DNA from: an uncultured Lachnospiraceae bacterium
Lineage (GTDB): Bacteria > Bacillota > Clostridia > Lachnospirales > Lachnospiraceae
DNA: 64,000 nucleotides
Direction: 5' to 3'
Assembly: GCA_910585345.1 (NCBI GenBank)
Contig: CAJUDS010000003.1
Location: forward strand, 62,001-126,000
Position numbers and translations under genes: made by a program
Part shown: positions 26,990 to 35,563 of the stretch, in pieces
Position numbering within the stretch: the first letter of the stretch is position 1
Layout: every line of letters begins with the position of its first letter
Notes under the pieces: model-generated
The model's input: only the letters and a program-made list of their open reading frames with translations
Told to the model about the DNA's origin: nothing
The model's database searches: none

Positions 26990-28369
26990 TCAGACAGACG
27001 CGCCGTTATGCCTCTCTCTTTCCAGTTTACCAAACATCCTCACCAGTACGACAACTGCCGCTCCGGCTAAAACCAGCTCAGCCACAAACTGTGCATAGGC
27101 AAGTCCATATAATGGGAACAGACGGTTTAACACGTACAAAGCCGGAATTTCCAGTATGATTTTGCGCATAACCGCAAAAATCAGAGCTTCTTTTCCCTTA
27201 CCAACCGCCTGAAACACCCCGACAGCCAGAAAATCCACACAGAGAAAGGGAAGACCCAGGCAAAATCCTCTCAAAAATCCCGTTCCATACACAACAATTG
27301 CCTCGTTTTTCATAAACAGACCTGTCAGCACACCGGCGCCGGCATAATATATGACGGCCATAGCCGTAATAAAGCCAATCACCGCCCGCGCCGTAAACAG
27401 CAGCGTTTCCTTCATACGTTTATAATTCCCGCTGGAATAACTATAACTGATCAGCGGCATAATTCCCTGCGAAAAACCAAGGGCAATATACATCGGCACC
27501 ATATTAATCTTTTGCGTAATCCCCATGGCCGCTACCGCATCCGCGCCAAATACGGAAGTGAAATTGTTCAAAATCGTCATTCCTGTCACATTTAGCAGGT
27601 TTTGTATGGAAGCCGGAATCCCTACGCCGCATACGCCCAGAATCACTGCCGCACGCGGACCAAGTTTAGCCGGATGGATGCAGACACAGGTACTTTTTCG
27701 CTTCACAAACAGCAGCACAAAGAAATACATGCAGGCCACACAATTAGACAGGAAGGTTGCAAATCCGGCTCCCGCCGCACCCATATTCAACCCCCAGGGA
27801 AGGATAAAGACCGGATCCAAAGCCATATTGAGCAGGCATCCGCTCATCGTGCCCATACTTGCATGAAAAGAATTTCCCTCCGAACGCACGAGATAAGCCA
27901 TTACCACATTAAGGATCGCCGGCACTGCGCCAAAGCTGACCGTCCATTTCATATAAGCCCCGGTAGCCGCCGCAGTCCCCGCATCCGCTCCCAGCAAGAC
28001 GAGAAGCGGCTGACGAAAAGCCGTACAAAACAGGGAAAACAGAACGCCGCATAACAGTGATGCATAAAATCCAAAAGCGCTGCTGCGGGATACCGTATCA
28101 TAGTCCTTTCTCCCAAGCGCTCTGCTCATCATACTGGAACTACCTACCCCAAACAGATTATTTACCGCATTAAATGCCAGCAGCACCGGCGCCGCCAGCG
28201 TAACCGCAGCATTCTGTATCGGATCATTCAGCATCCCTACAAAATAGGTATCCGCCATATTATAGATTACCATAACAAGCGAACTGAGTATTGTCGGGAT
28301 CGTCAGCCTGGCAACCGCCTTCGGTACCGCCATACGTTCAAATAAGTCTATTTTCTCTCTGTCCTCCAT
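26990..28369 (-). CDS. MATE-family multidrug efflux transporter
   Basis: The 459-residue protein has about twelve hydrophobic segments arranged as two similar halves. PTILSSLVMVIYNMADTYFVG and SSMMSRALGRKDYD match the first half and GIPASIQNLLNVTGMTILNN begins the second. MATE proteins export cationic drugs using Na+ or H+ gradients. It most resembles the MepA-like branch common in Clostridia. The substrate is unknown. The ATG at 28369 is preceded by AGCGGAGGCAAC. It stands alone between the shared terminator and a repeat-containing gap. Confidence 0.9.
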   Translation of the reverse strand: MEDREKIDLFERMAVPKAVARLTIPTILSSLVMVIYNMADTYFVGMLNDPIQNAAVTLAAPVLLAFNAVNNLFGVGSSSMMSRALGRKDYDTVSRSSAFGFYASLLCGVLFSLFCTAFRQPLLVLLGADAGTAAATGAYMKWTVSFGAVPAILNVVMAYLVRSEGNSFHASMGTMSGCLLNMALDPVFILPWGLNMGAAGAGFATFLSNCVACMYFFVLLFVKRKSTCVCIHPAKLGPRAAVILGVCGVGIPASIQNLLNVTGMTILNNFTSVFGADAVAAMGITQKINMVPMYIALGFSQGIMPLISYSYSSGNYKRMKETLLFTARAVIGFITAMAVIYYAGAGVLTGLFMKNEAIVVYGTGFLRGFCLGLPFLCVDFLAVGVFQAVGKGKEALIFAVMRKIILEIPALYVLNRLFPLYGLAYAQFVAELVLAGAAVVVLVRMFGKLERERHNGASV

Positions 28370-28460
28370 GTTGCCTCCGCTCCTTTCCGTATATCCTTCC
28401 CACTATTCTATCACTTTGCCCGGATTTTTCAACTACGTCTGTTTTGCAGCCCCCGAAACG

Positions 28461-28530
28461 GCATACGCGGACTATTAGAAAATGCTATCTTTTCTGCCCG
28501 GTGTACGTACAGAAATTATGCCGGGCAGTG
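28461..28530 (+). repeat. Dispersed intergenic repeat, family B copy with hairpin
   Basis: GGACTATTAGAAAATGC and ACAGAAATTATGCC are shared with 47016-47086. CTGCCCGG (28494-28501) and CCGGGCAG (28521-28528) form a perfect 8-bp stem with a 19-nt loop. It accounts for part of the 318-bp gap, which holds no gene. Confidence 0.65.
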
Positions 28531-28651
28531 CCCAGGATAACCGATTTCTGCATGTTCATAAAATGTTAACACATACGTTTGCCGCAGATCTGCGCTTCCC
28601 TGTTTGCCAAAAATCTGCCACTGCCACGATTGGGCATCAACAAATCACGCA

Positions 28652-28691
28652 ATAAGAAATACCCCGCTGCCTGCAACGGGGTATTTCTTAT
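28652..28691. terminator. Strong hairpin overlapping the end of the coiled-coil membrane gene
   Basis: ATAAGAAATACCCCG pairs perfectly with CGGGGTATTTCTTAT (15 bp, 10-nt loop). On the minus strand the gene's TAA stop lies inside the first arm, so termination is immediate. Confidence 0.85.
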
Positions 28692-29659
28692 CTGTATAAA
28701 CAATCTTGTACGTTCTCAGCCAATTTCCCAAGGTCAAAAAACCATGCGATTACAATAAAAAACATCAAAGCAATCAGCGCCTTATCTACTTTTATCAGCA
28801 TCATCGGCAAGGAGAATGCCTCTTTTTCCGCCTGTACGATCCATTTAATAAACAACATCAGAAACGCAACCGTGTTGCATAAAATGAAACCGAGCACAAT
28901 ACAGATAAATGATATTCTATATCGGCTGCTCTGATGAATATTTGCCAATACCGAAGAACTAAAAATACTTCCTGACGTAAAAGTTATCAGAATGGAAGCC
29001 AGTATCCCCAAAACCGTAATATAATCCTTTTGAAGGCTTTCCACTTTTTTCTTCGTATTTTGCAGCAGTTTATTTGCCTTCTTCACTTTTTCCGAAACTT
29101 CTTTTTCTTTTTCTGAAATTTCTTTTTCTTTTTGCTGCATTCTATCTGATGTATCCTGAATTAATTTCAAACTCTTGTCCGTATTGTCTGAAGCCCGCTG
29201 ATACATTTGCTGAATACCCTCAATAGCCTTCCAACTTTTCTCATATTCAGCGCTAAGTTTTTCACTATATGTGGAATTTTCCTGAATTTTATCCCATATC
29301 TCTGATTTATAATCGATTCTGGCAATTTCCAGACCAATATGATCCAGTAACTTGAACAGGTTATTCACATAAGGCTTGTTCTCATCCTTTGCATATGCAT
29401 ACAAACCCTCAGCGTTTCCCGTGACGCTTGCCAACCCATATTGGTCAACAAAATCCCTCCTTGAATTTTTCAATTCATTCAGCTTACCCGACACAGACGA
29501 ATACCGATGCCTAAAGTTTTCTTTCAAACTGCCGTCCTCATTCAAATATGCATGATCAAGGATCGCACACATCTTTTCATATTCCAATCTGTCGCACTTT
29601 TGGAACAATAGCGTAATAACCTGATCAATACGCTCTGTATCTGATGTAAATAATTCCAT
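28688..29659 (-). CDS. Coiled-coil membrane protein, candidate toxin partner of the Panacea protein
   Basis: I do not recognise a named family. Residues 1-140 are helical and soluble, about 140-215 form a Lys/Glu-rich coiled coil (QKEKEISEKEKEVSEKVKK), and three hydrophobic segments follow (VLGILASILITFTSGSIF, ISFICIVLGFILCNTVAFL, ALIALMFFIVIAWFF). It starts 9 bp after the SocA/Panacea-domain gene, with AGAGGATTTAT upstream of the ATG. Panacea-domain antitoxins neutralise very diverse neighbouring toxins, including membrane-active ones, so a toxin or defence-effector role is inferred. The region is AT-richer than its surroundings, which suggests transfer. Confidence 0.55.
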   Translation of the reverse strand: MELFTSDTERIDQVITLLFQKCDRLEYEKMCAILDHAYLNEDGSLKENFRHRYSSVSGKLNELKNSRRDFVDQYGLASVTGNAEGLYAYAKDENKPYVNNLFKLLDHIGLEIARIDYKSEIWDKIQENSTYSEKLSAEYEKSWKAIEGIQQMYQRASDNTDKSLKLIQDTSDRMQQKEKEISEKEKEVSEKVKKANKLLQNTKKKVESLQKDYITVLGILASILITFTSGSIFSSSVLANIHQSSRYRISFICIVLGFILCNTVAFLMLFIKWIVQAEKEAFSLPMMLIKVDKALIALMFFIVIAWFFDLGKLAENVQDCLYR

Positions 29660-29668
29660 ATAAATCCT

Positions 29669-30106
29669 CTATATCACATTCTGGTCAAGTGTCAGCAGTT
29701 CTTTTCCAATTACCTTCCTGTCCCCCAGACCATTCCGGTAAACGGTATCCCATGGACCGCCCTTTGCATGGCTCATATCCACCAGGTTCCATGGTCCTTT
29801 TTGTTCCAGTCTGAGAATCACATCTCGAAGATCTCTGCTGTCATTTTCCGCTATATCCGAAACGTCATAGCTATTTCGGATAATGCTGCCGCCGTATCCA
29901 TTATACGTATAATAAACCTCCGGCACCACCGGTCCATAAGTCCATGCATATATATCATCGGTAAACAAAGCTGCGCCATCATGCACACGCATATAATAAA
30001 CCTGCAAAAAATAAAGAATCTTCTGTATTTCCAGATTGGAAACCGGTCTTCCCACTCTATTGCATAAGTCAATAATATAATGCGCTATCTGCATCGCGCT
30101 GTACAT
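29669..30106 (-). CDS. SocA/Panacea (DUF4065) domain antitoxin-like protein
   Basis: The 145-residue protein matches the Panacea domain well: AMQIAHYIIDLCNRVGRPVS, NLEIQKILYFLQVYYMRVH, DDIYAWTYGPVVPEVYYTY and a C-terminal helix region. SocA, the founding member, is a proteolytic adaptor antitoxin in Caulobacter; later work showed the domain pairs with many toxin types. The ATG at 30106 has AAAGGAGAG five nt upstream. It is the first gene of a two-gene unit with its own promoter, the usual antitoxin-first order. Confidence 0.8.
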   Translation of the reverse strand: MYSAMQIAHYIIDLCNRVGRPVSNLEIQKILYFLQVYYMRVHDGAALFTDDIYAWTYGPVVPEVYYTYNGYGGSIIRNSYDVSDIAENDSRDLRDVILRLEQKGPWNLVDMSHAKGGPWDTVYRNGLGDRKVIGKELLTLDQNVI

Positions 30107-30131
30107 AGCATCTCTCCTTTCAGGCTTTTAT

Positions 30132-30160
30132 GTCATATTGTCTCCGTACAAAACTAACAA
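30132..30160 (-). promoter_or_regulatory. Promoter of the Panacea gene pair
   Basis: On the minus strand TTGTTA (30155-30160) and TATGAC (30132-30137) are 17 bp apart, about 25 bp upstream of the ATG. Confidence 0.5.
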
Positions 30161-30169
30161 CAGACACTG

Positions 30170-30385
30170 CTAAAAAATTTTCTCTTTCTTACTATAGTAT
30201 ATGACATCGAACGCATGTTTGTCAATCTTTTCGGATATTTTATCTTCCATATTTTTGCATAACATACTATTGCCCGGATTTACAGATAGAGTATTCACAC
30301 ACCATTTAGTTTTCGGCAGCCTGCATTCCGCGCATGCCTTTGTCGCGCCCTTTGCGCTGAAATAAATCGCATGCAATACCGCCAT
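30170..30385 (-). pseudogene. Short flavodoxin-like N-terminal fragment
   Basis: An ATG at 30385 with a GGAGGAAAG ribosome site opens a 71-codon frame beginning MAVLHAIYFSAKGATKACAE. That start resembles the phosphate-binding loop region of flavodoxins (YFS-x-G-x-T). The rest does not continue the fold, and the frame ends before the Panacea gene promoter. I read it as the remnant of a flavodoxin gene cut short, perhaps by insertion of the Panacea pair. A genuine small protein is the alternative. Confidence 0.4.
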
Positions 30386-30407
30386 GGTGTTTCTTTCCTC
30401 CTGTCCG

Positions 30408-31595
30408 TCAGAATACCGCAAAATCAAAATCACTTCCACCCACACCCGGAAATGTAAAAAACTTATACTTTTGATCAGTCGTTTCATACAGAGACGTTTC
30501 GTACTGATACCACTTATCCTCATAAAAATGCTGGATAAATACCGACGCACCGCCCTTGTACTCCAAAAGCCGTTCTTTCGGTATATAGACGACTACATCG
30601 CCGCAGCCTTCTCTCCTGACAGAGCAGACTACAGAGAGCGGCTCTCCCTTTGTCTCTCCCAGCTCCTTCCACGCCTGCTGCCCCGCGCAAACCTGCAAAT
30701 CATTGCCTGGCGCTTTGTCAACGCAGCTAAATACCATGCCGTCATATTCCAGCAGCTCAAAACGGCCGATTGCAGCGTCTTCTTTTTCAAAAGCGGCATA
30801 GGAACGGATATACAATCCGTCACTTCCGATTTCAAAATCAAGCAGGCCGCCCCGTCCATACGTATGCCGATACCCATTCCGGTAATCCGCGGCGCTCCTG
30901 TAGGAAATCAGCACCGCCTTCACAGCATAGTCTTTGGCATACGTTTCAAAAAATGCAGACGCGGCGGGATTTACCGCCGCCAGCGCCGTCAAATCCTGGT
31001 CCGTGCAGTCATCGATCCGCAGATTCACCGGATGCCGTTGTAAAAACTTCTCAAAATCGCCCGTTTTATAGTATTCGCTGATTAAATTCTCTTCCTGGTC
31101 ATCCGTATAGGGATCGCCGTCAATTCTGTTTTCCTTATAAGACAGATAGATATCATAAATTTCGTAACCAAGCAGCGTTTCAAAATATTGCTCCGCATCT
31201 GCTGCCACCAGTGCATACTGAAAATCATCCGTTCCCGCAAGCGTATGTCTCTCTCCGCTGATCCGGACGCGGAATGTCTCATCCCCATAACGCATGGTGG
31301 CCAGCACATCACCGTTTGCCGGCGGAAAACTGACAGCGCCGGCAAGCCCGCTCTCACGGTCTTTGCAAACTGCAACTTCCTCTGCACTGGCCGTAATTCC
31401 GTATTTATTCCGGATATACTCTACCGCATTTTCTTCGCCAAGGGCGGCGATTTCCCGCATATGCGCCTTTTCTTCTTCCGTATAGCCGCAGGCGCATAAA
31501 AATGCTGTCATAAAAACCATCATAACCGCCAAAACCGACAATCTCTCGAAGCGCCGGTTTTTCCCACATGTTTTGTATCTATTTCTGTCTTGCAT
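30408..31595 (-). CDS. Lipoprotein of unknown function
   Basis: The 395-residue product has a basic start, a hydrophobic stretch and the lipobox AFLCAC, so it should be membrane-anchored outside the cell. After the lipobox comes YTEEEKAHMREIAALGEENA and a long acidic domain with no motif I can name. I place the start at the ATG at 31595; a TTG two codons upstream is also open. The flavodoxin fragment follows 22 bp downstream. No function is proposed. Confidence 0.65.
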   Translation of the reverse strand: MQDRNRYKTCGKNRRFERLSVLAVMMVFMTAFLCACGYTEEEKAHMREIAALGEENAVEYIRNKYGITASAEEVAVCKDRESGLAGAVSFPPANGDVLATMRYGDETFRVRISGERHTLAGTDDFQYALVAADAEQYFETLLGYEIYDIYLSYKENRIDGDPYTDDQEENLISEYYKTGDFEKFLQRHPVNLRIDDCTDQDLTALAAVNPAASAFFETYAKDYAVKAVLISYRSAADYRNGYRHTYGRGGLLDFEIGSDGLYIRSYAAFEKEDAAIGRFELLEYDGMVFSCVDKAPGNDLQVCAGQQAWKELGETKGEPLSVVCSVRREGCGDVVVYIPKERLLEYKGGASVFIQHFYEDKWYQYETSLYETTDQKYKFFTFPGVGGSDFDFAVF

Positions 31596-31707
31596 AACCA
31601 ATTGCTCTCTTTGCCCATACGATCAAATAACAAATCAGGATATGCAGGCGCGCTTATCCTGATAGTAATTTATTATATCATATCGGTATCTGGAAATCAT
31701 CTGCTTT

Positions 31708-32649
31708 CTAAAAATCTAATCTCATCCACCATAATACGCTGAAACTGCGTTGCAGACCGTTTTCATACCCGCTCCTTTTCCCACATTTCGTCTCTAGTCT
31801 TAACATTTTGGACTTTTTTCTCCACCCGTTTCCGCAATATTCATAAACAGTACGCAGACAGTCTGTTCCCGCCGCACTGCATTTCCCTGTTTCATAGATG
31901 TGAAAATTATGATGATATCCGCCGTCTTTCAGACAGGCGCCGTTGCCGCAGACATAAGCCCCGTTCCGGTATCCATATCCGTCCGCTGTTTCATGGGTAT
32001 GCCCGGTTAAAATCATATCCGATACGCTGCATATCCCACAATAGGCATCCGCCATGTCTCTTTCGCCGTTTTCTTCTGTGCCGCTCCACAGCGAAAACGG
32101 ATGATGCATAATCACAATCACCGGAAGCCTGTCCACATATTTTTTCTCACGTTTGACCAGTTTCAAAAGAGCAAGCCCTGCCGCTCTCTCATCCTGACAA
32201 CGCCGCTCCTCCACAAACCCTACCGTATTCAGACAGACTACATTCAGATCCCGGTTTCCGGCCACGCCTGCCAAATAGCTCTTTTCTCCGTCCAGTTCAT
32301 AACACGGAAATCCCATTTTCCGGCAAAAGGATTCATACGGGCCAAAATCACCCGTATTCCTGTTCCTGTCGTGATTTCCCGGACACAGATAAATCCTTTC
32401 CACAGGCACATGACAGGCCCTGGATATCTTGCACAGCCAGTCTCCGGCTTCCTCATACTCCTCTTTGGCTCCGGTATAGGCAATGTCTCCTGTCACAAAT
32501 ATATAATCCAGCGGATGTTTCTTTGTAAGCGTATGCAGCCCGGCAGGCATGTCTGCAAGGTAATGGTTTCTGGACGCCGCCGTTTCCTCTGTAACTCCGT
32601 TTCCGGCTTTCATTCCAAAATGAAGATCAGACATATGTAATATTCTCAT
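31708..32649 (-). CDS. Calcineurin-like metallophosphoesterase
   Basis: All metal-site motifs of the family are present: RILHMSDLHFG (D and H, residues 1-11), FVTGDIAYTG, LCPGNHDRNRN, IVIMHHPFSLW and ILTGHTHETADG. The family includes phosphodiesterases and protein phosphatases; the substrate is unknown. The ATG at 32649 has GGAGGAATACACAGCG upstream. The open frame extends to 32871, but that part overlaps the agrB gene end and has no ribosome site. It lies about 107 bp downstream of agrB and may be its last cotranscribed gene. Confidence 0.88.
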   Translation of the reverse strand: MRILHMSDLHFGMKAGNGVTEETAASRNHYLADMPAGLHTLTKKHPLDYIFVTGDIAYTGAKEEYEEAGDWLCKISRACHVPVERIYLCPGNHDRNRNTGDFGPYESFCRKMGFPCYELDGEKSYLAGVAGNRDLNVVCLNTVGFVEERRCQDERAAGLALLKLVKREKKYVDRLPVIVIMHHPFSLWSGTEENGERDMADAYCGICSVSDMILTGHTHETADGYGYRNGAYVCGNGACLKDGGYHHNFHIYETGKCSAAGTDCLRTVYEYCGNGWRKKSKMLRLETKCGKRSGYENGLQRSFSVLWWMRLDF

Positions 32650-32756
32650 CGCTGTGTATTCCTCCATATGTCCGTCCCGGGGCCGCCGGTCCATTGTCCC
32701 GGTAACTGAACATATCGGCTGTTTATCAGTATATGCAGTAAAGGGATGTGAAAATT

Positions 32757-33338
32757 TCACACCCCTTCCTGCCCGTGTTTCTTTTCCAAAAACCATCCAA
32801 TATAGCCAAGCCCGCACCAGACAACCGCGCACAGTAATGTCACGGCAGCCTTCTGATCGACCGCAAAACATAAAATCCCCGCCGCCATTTCCACCGTAAC
32901 GATCACTCTCGCACGCTTTTGCGCGACTCGCTTTCTCTTCTCATCCAAAGGTTTATTTTTCGCTTCCAGCGGCGCCAACAAAAAAATAAGAAAAAAGGAG
33001 GCAGCCGCCAGGCAGAGCGTGACTGCGGCCTGACCGGGAAGCGCCGCCCGCACCCACAACAGCGCCGCCGCCAGTCCTGCGCAGGACATCGCATAGCATC
33101 GCCACACCGTAGCGGCATGATAGCCGCCCGCATCGGAACGAAGTACCAGTAAAGCAACCAGCAGCAGCATACAATACCATGGCATACGCAGCCCGAATCC
33201 GATTACCAGACTGGTAATCAGGTTGCCGCCGATGATCCGCACGCTTTTCAGCGCGTATTCATAGATTTCCCGATCTTCTCCGGCAATGGCTCCATTGGCT
33301 TCCATGAAGCAGATCAGCGTCTTATCAAGCCGTTTCAT
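32757..33338 (-). CDS. agrB: AgrB-like autoinducer peptide processing protease
   Basis: AgrB is a membrane cysteine protease that cleaves the AgrD propeptide and forms its thiolactone ring. In the 193-residue protein, DAGGYHAATVWRCYAM gives the catalytic His74 and Cys81 with the same 7-residue spacing as in Staphylococcus AgrB. PLEAKNKPLDEKRKR matches the conserved region after the third membrane segment. About six hydrophobic segments are visible. I start at the ATG at 33338, five nt after the agrD stop; an upstream extension would overlap agrD. The kinase and regulator genes of the locus lie upstream. Confidence 0.88.
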   Translation of the reverse strand: MKRLDKTLICFMEANGAIAGEDREIYEYALKSVRIIGGNLITSLVIGFGLRMPWYCMLLLVALLVLRSDAGGYHAATVWRCYAMSCAGLAAALLWVRAALPGQAAVTLCLAAASFFLIFLLAPLEAKNKPLDEKRKRVAQKRARVIVTVEMAAGILCFAVDQKAAVTLLCAVVWCGLGYIGWFLEKKHGQEGV

Positions 33339-33343
33339 TGCCG

Positions 33344-33496
33344 CTATTTTTTTATCAGTTTCTGCAAAGACGCGGGCTCTTCCGGCTGGTAAAAACAATA
33401 ATAACATACGCGGGACGCCATCTGGCCGGCTATGGCAACCAGAGCTAACGCCATCATACTGCTTCCATATTTCGCGAACACATTTTTCAATTTCAT
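33344..33496 (-). CDS. agrD: AgrD-like cyclic autoinducer propeptide (50 residues)
   Basis: This small gene begins at an ATG at 33496 behind a strong AAGGAGGAATTTGTC site. The amphipathic leader MKLKNVFAKYGSSMMALALV is followed by AIAGQMASRV, the core CYYCFY and an acidic tail starting QPEEPASL. Leader, cysteine core and proline/acid tail are the AgrD plan, and agrB follows immediately. If the ring has five residues, the signal would contain CYYCF; the second cysteine at position 34 makes the ring uncertain. A TATAAT -10 lies at 33541-33546 (minus) without a matching -35, as expected for an activated promoter. Confidence 0.85.
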   Translation of the reverse strand: MKLKNVFAKYGSSMMALALVAIAGQMASRVCYYCFYQPEEPASLQKLIKK

Positions 33497-33625
33497 GACA
33501 AATTCCTCCTTACAAATTGCGACCGATTGTGATGTTTTTCATTATAATATATCTTTTCCGCCCTGTGCGGACTTTGTCATAATTGACCTGTTATTCGGTT
33601 ATATTTGGCTATACGCCCGCCAACT

Positions 33626-33656
33626 AAAAACAGCCAGAGATGATAATCCCTGACTG
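33626..33656 (-). terminator. Terminator after the chemoreceptor gene
   Basis: On the minus strand CAGTCAGGGAT pairs with ATCTCTGGCTG (11 bp with G-U pairs, loop TATC), followed by TTTTTAG. It separates the chemoreceptor transcript from agrDB. Confidence 0.75.
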
Positions 33657-33706
33657 TCTGCCGCATGCGCCTTTGCGCCTTTTTTGTCCGCCCGGAAGAA
33701 CCCGAT

Positions 33707-35410
33707 TCAGACCCGGTAGCTCTTCAAATGATTGTTCATAACGGAGACTGCGCTGCATGTCTCTTCCGTCAGGGCGCCGATCTGCTTCATATCCGCATCC
33801 ATCGCCGACAGCAGCGCGGACACCCTGACGATTTCTCCGCTGTTCTCCCCTGACGCCGCGCCTACGGACAGCATAGCCTCCTGAATGCTTTGCAGCGATT
33901 TGGCATACTGCCCCGTGATCTCCCGCAATTGCTCCATTGAATTTCTGATTTCTTCTGACTGGTCGGTAAAATCTCTGGAAACGCCGCCAAATTTTTGGTA
34001 ATCGGCAAAAATTTTTTCCCGCAGCAGAGACAGCATCTGGTCCGCCAGTTTATGCAGTCCCCCGAGCGCCTCCACAACGTCCTCGCTCATTTTCTGGATC
34101 TCATTCGCGGCGTCATTGGTATTACCAGCCAGCTTCCTGATCTCCTCCGCCACGACGGCAAAGCCCTTTCCTGCCTCGCCTGCCCGGGCCGCTTCTATGG
34201 AAGCATTCAGCGACAGCAGATTTGTCTGCTCAGAAATATTCAAAATCGTATCCGAAAGCTCCTTGATTTTAAGGGCGGCTTCTGACTTTTCCTTCTCCTT
34301 CTGCAGCTTCTGTCCCATAGACTCCATGTCCTCTTTGATCACAGTCAAAGCCGCTTCCGCCGTACCAGTCAGTTCCGCGGAAGATGCATGGATGCTTCCA
34401 AGACGGCCGGTATTGTCTGTGACGATAGACACAATATGCTGAATATTTTGAGACGCAAAATCCACCTGTTGCCCGACTGTCTCCACAGACGCCGTGATCT
34501 CCTCAGAAGAGGCTACCATAGACTGCATCGTGTCATTTACATTACTGATTCCCGTAACTGAACCCGACACATGTGTATTGATATCGTCCATTTTTGCTTC
34601 AATGCTGTCTGTCCCGCCTTTTACCTCTCTGACCGTGGCGCCTGTCTTTTGCAAAAGCCGGTTCAGGCTCTCCGCGATTACCTCTAACTCATCACCGGAA
34701 GCGATATCCAGTACCTTCGTCAGATCACCGTCCGACGAAACGACTGCCACGATCTTATCGTTTACCTTTCTGAAATTCCGCCGCATCCTGACTGCCACCA
34801 GCAGTGCCGACATAACGGCAAAAAAGATACCGCCCGCCACAGAAATCATCATATTGCGGATCAGCCTCTCCAAAGATACCTGTATGGAGGACGCCTCATA
34901 ATCTACCGCCACGATTCCAAGTACCTCTCCGTCGCAGCGGATCGGCGCATAACCGCTGTAAAATGTCCCCCATTCATCCGTGAAGGCTTCCCGGGTCACA
35001 GACGGGGTTCCCGCCATCGCTTCAAACATAGCATCCTGCGCTTCATAATCCTCCGCATATTCTCCGGGATCCTCCGGATCCGTATCCAAAACAAATTGAA
35101 AATTCTGATCGTCCTTCGGCATCAGTGTATAGACATAGGTAACGGAATCCCCTGTAAGAAAAAAACGTAAGGAATCATCCACTGCCAATAGAGCCGCCTC
35201 ATCTCCCTCCATAGCCGCCTGAAAAGTCCTGCCGTCCACATTTTCCGCCGCTATGACCGCGATTTCCACAACATCGTCCATGCTTTTTTGCCGCAGGAAC
35301 TGCCCCATCGTAACATAAGAAACGCTCCCCACGATCAATGCAACGGCGATAGACGCTCCCAGAATAAAAAGAAAGAGTTGTGCGGCAATGCTGATTTTCC
35401 TCGTTTTCAT
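33707..35410 (-). CDS. Methyl-accepting chemotaxis-type receptor inside the agr locus
   Basis: The 567-residue receptor has a first membrane segment (FLFILGASIAVALIVGSVSY), an extracytoplasmic sensor of about 150 residues and a second segment (MMISVAGGIFFAVMSALLV). A HAMP-like region and a cytoplasmic signalling domain follow. The hairpin tip NLLSLNASIEAARAGEAGKG is the conserved CheA/CheW contact. The ligand is unknown. The gene lies between agrD and the GHKL kinase gene, and two direct repeats spaced 21 bp apart sit just before its promoter (35486-35520). The ATG at 35410 has AGGAGAGACAG upstream. Confidence 0.93.
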   Translation of the reverse strand: MKTRKISIAAQLFLFILGASIAVALIVGSVSYVTMGQFLRQKSMDDVVEIAVIAAENVDGRTFQAAMEGDEAALLAVDDSLRFFLTGDSVTYVYTLMPKDDQNFQFVLDTDPEDPGEYAEDYEAQDAMFEAMAGTPSVTREAFTDEWGTFYSGYAPIRCDGEVLGIVAVDYEASSIQVSLERLIRNMMISVAGGIFFAVMSALLVAVRMRRNFRKVNDKIVAVVSSDGDLTKVLDIASGDELEVIAESLNRLLQKTGATVREVKGGTDSIEAKMDDINTHVSGSVTGISNVNDTMQSMVASSEEITASVETVGQQVDFASQNIQHIVSIVTDNTGRLGSIHASSAELTGTAEAALTVIKEDMESMGQKLQKEKEKSEAALKIKELSDTILNISEQTNLLSLNASIEAARAGEAGKGFAVVAEEIRKLAGNTNDAANEIQKMSEDVVEALGGLHKLADQMLSLLREKIFADYQKFGGVSRDFTDQSEEIRNSMEQLREITGQYAKSLQSIQEAMLSVGAASGENSGEIVRVSALLSAMDADMKQIGALTEETCSAVSVMNNHLKSYRV

Positions 35411-35485
35411 ACTCTGTCTCTCCTCATTTCTGCCTGTTGACAGATTTCTTTCATTTTAACAAATTATCCTCCGCGTATGGACAGC

Positions 35486-35520
35486 CTTACAAAATTAGCG
35501 CTTTTTCTTACAAAATTAGC
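35486..35520 (-). promoter_or_regulatory. Tandem LytTR-type boxes upstream of the chemoreceptor gene
   Basis: The 14-bp sequence GCTAATTTTGTAAG (minus strand) occurs exactly at 35507-35520 and 35486-35499, start to start 21 bp. Two direct repeats two helical turns apart are the layout used by AgrA-type LytTR regulators. A TAAAAT -10 at 35453-35458 puts the boxes directly before a weak -35, fitting activation. Confidence 0.7.
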
Positions 35521-35563
35521 AGGATAAGACCGTGCAGACAGCAAAATTGAAACCAAAGCGCTG

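Noticed and set aside
33541..33610. LytTR box pair upstream of agrD
   Set aside because: The -10 has no good -35, which suggests activation, but I found no direct repeat with 21-bp spacing comparable to the one before the chemoreceptor gene.
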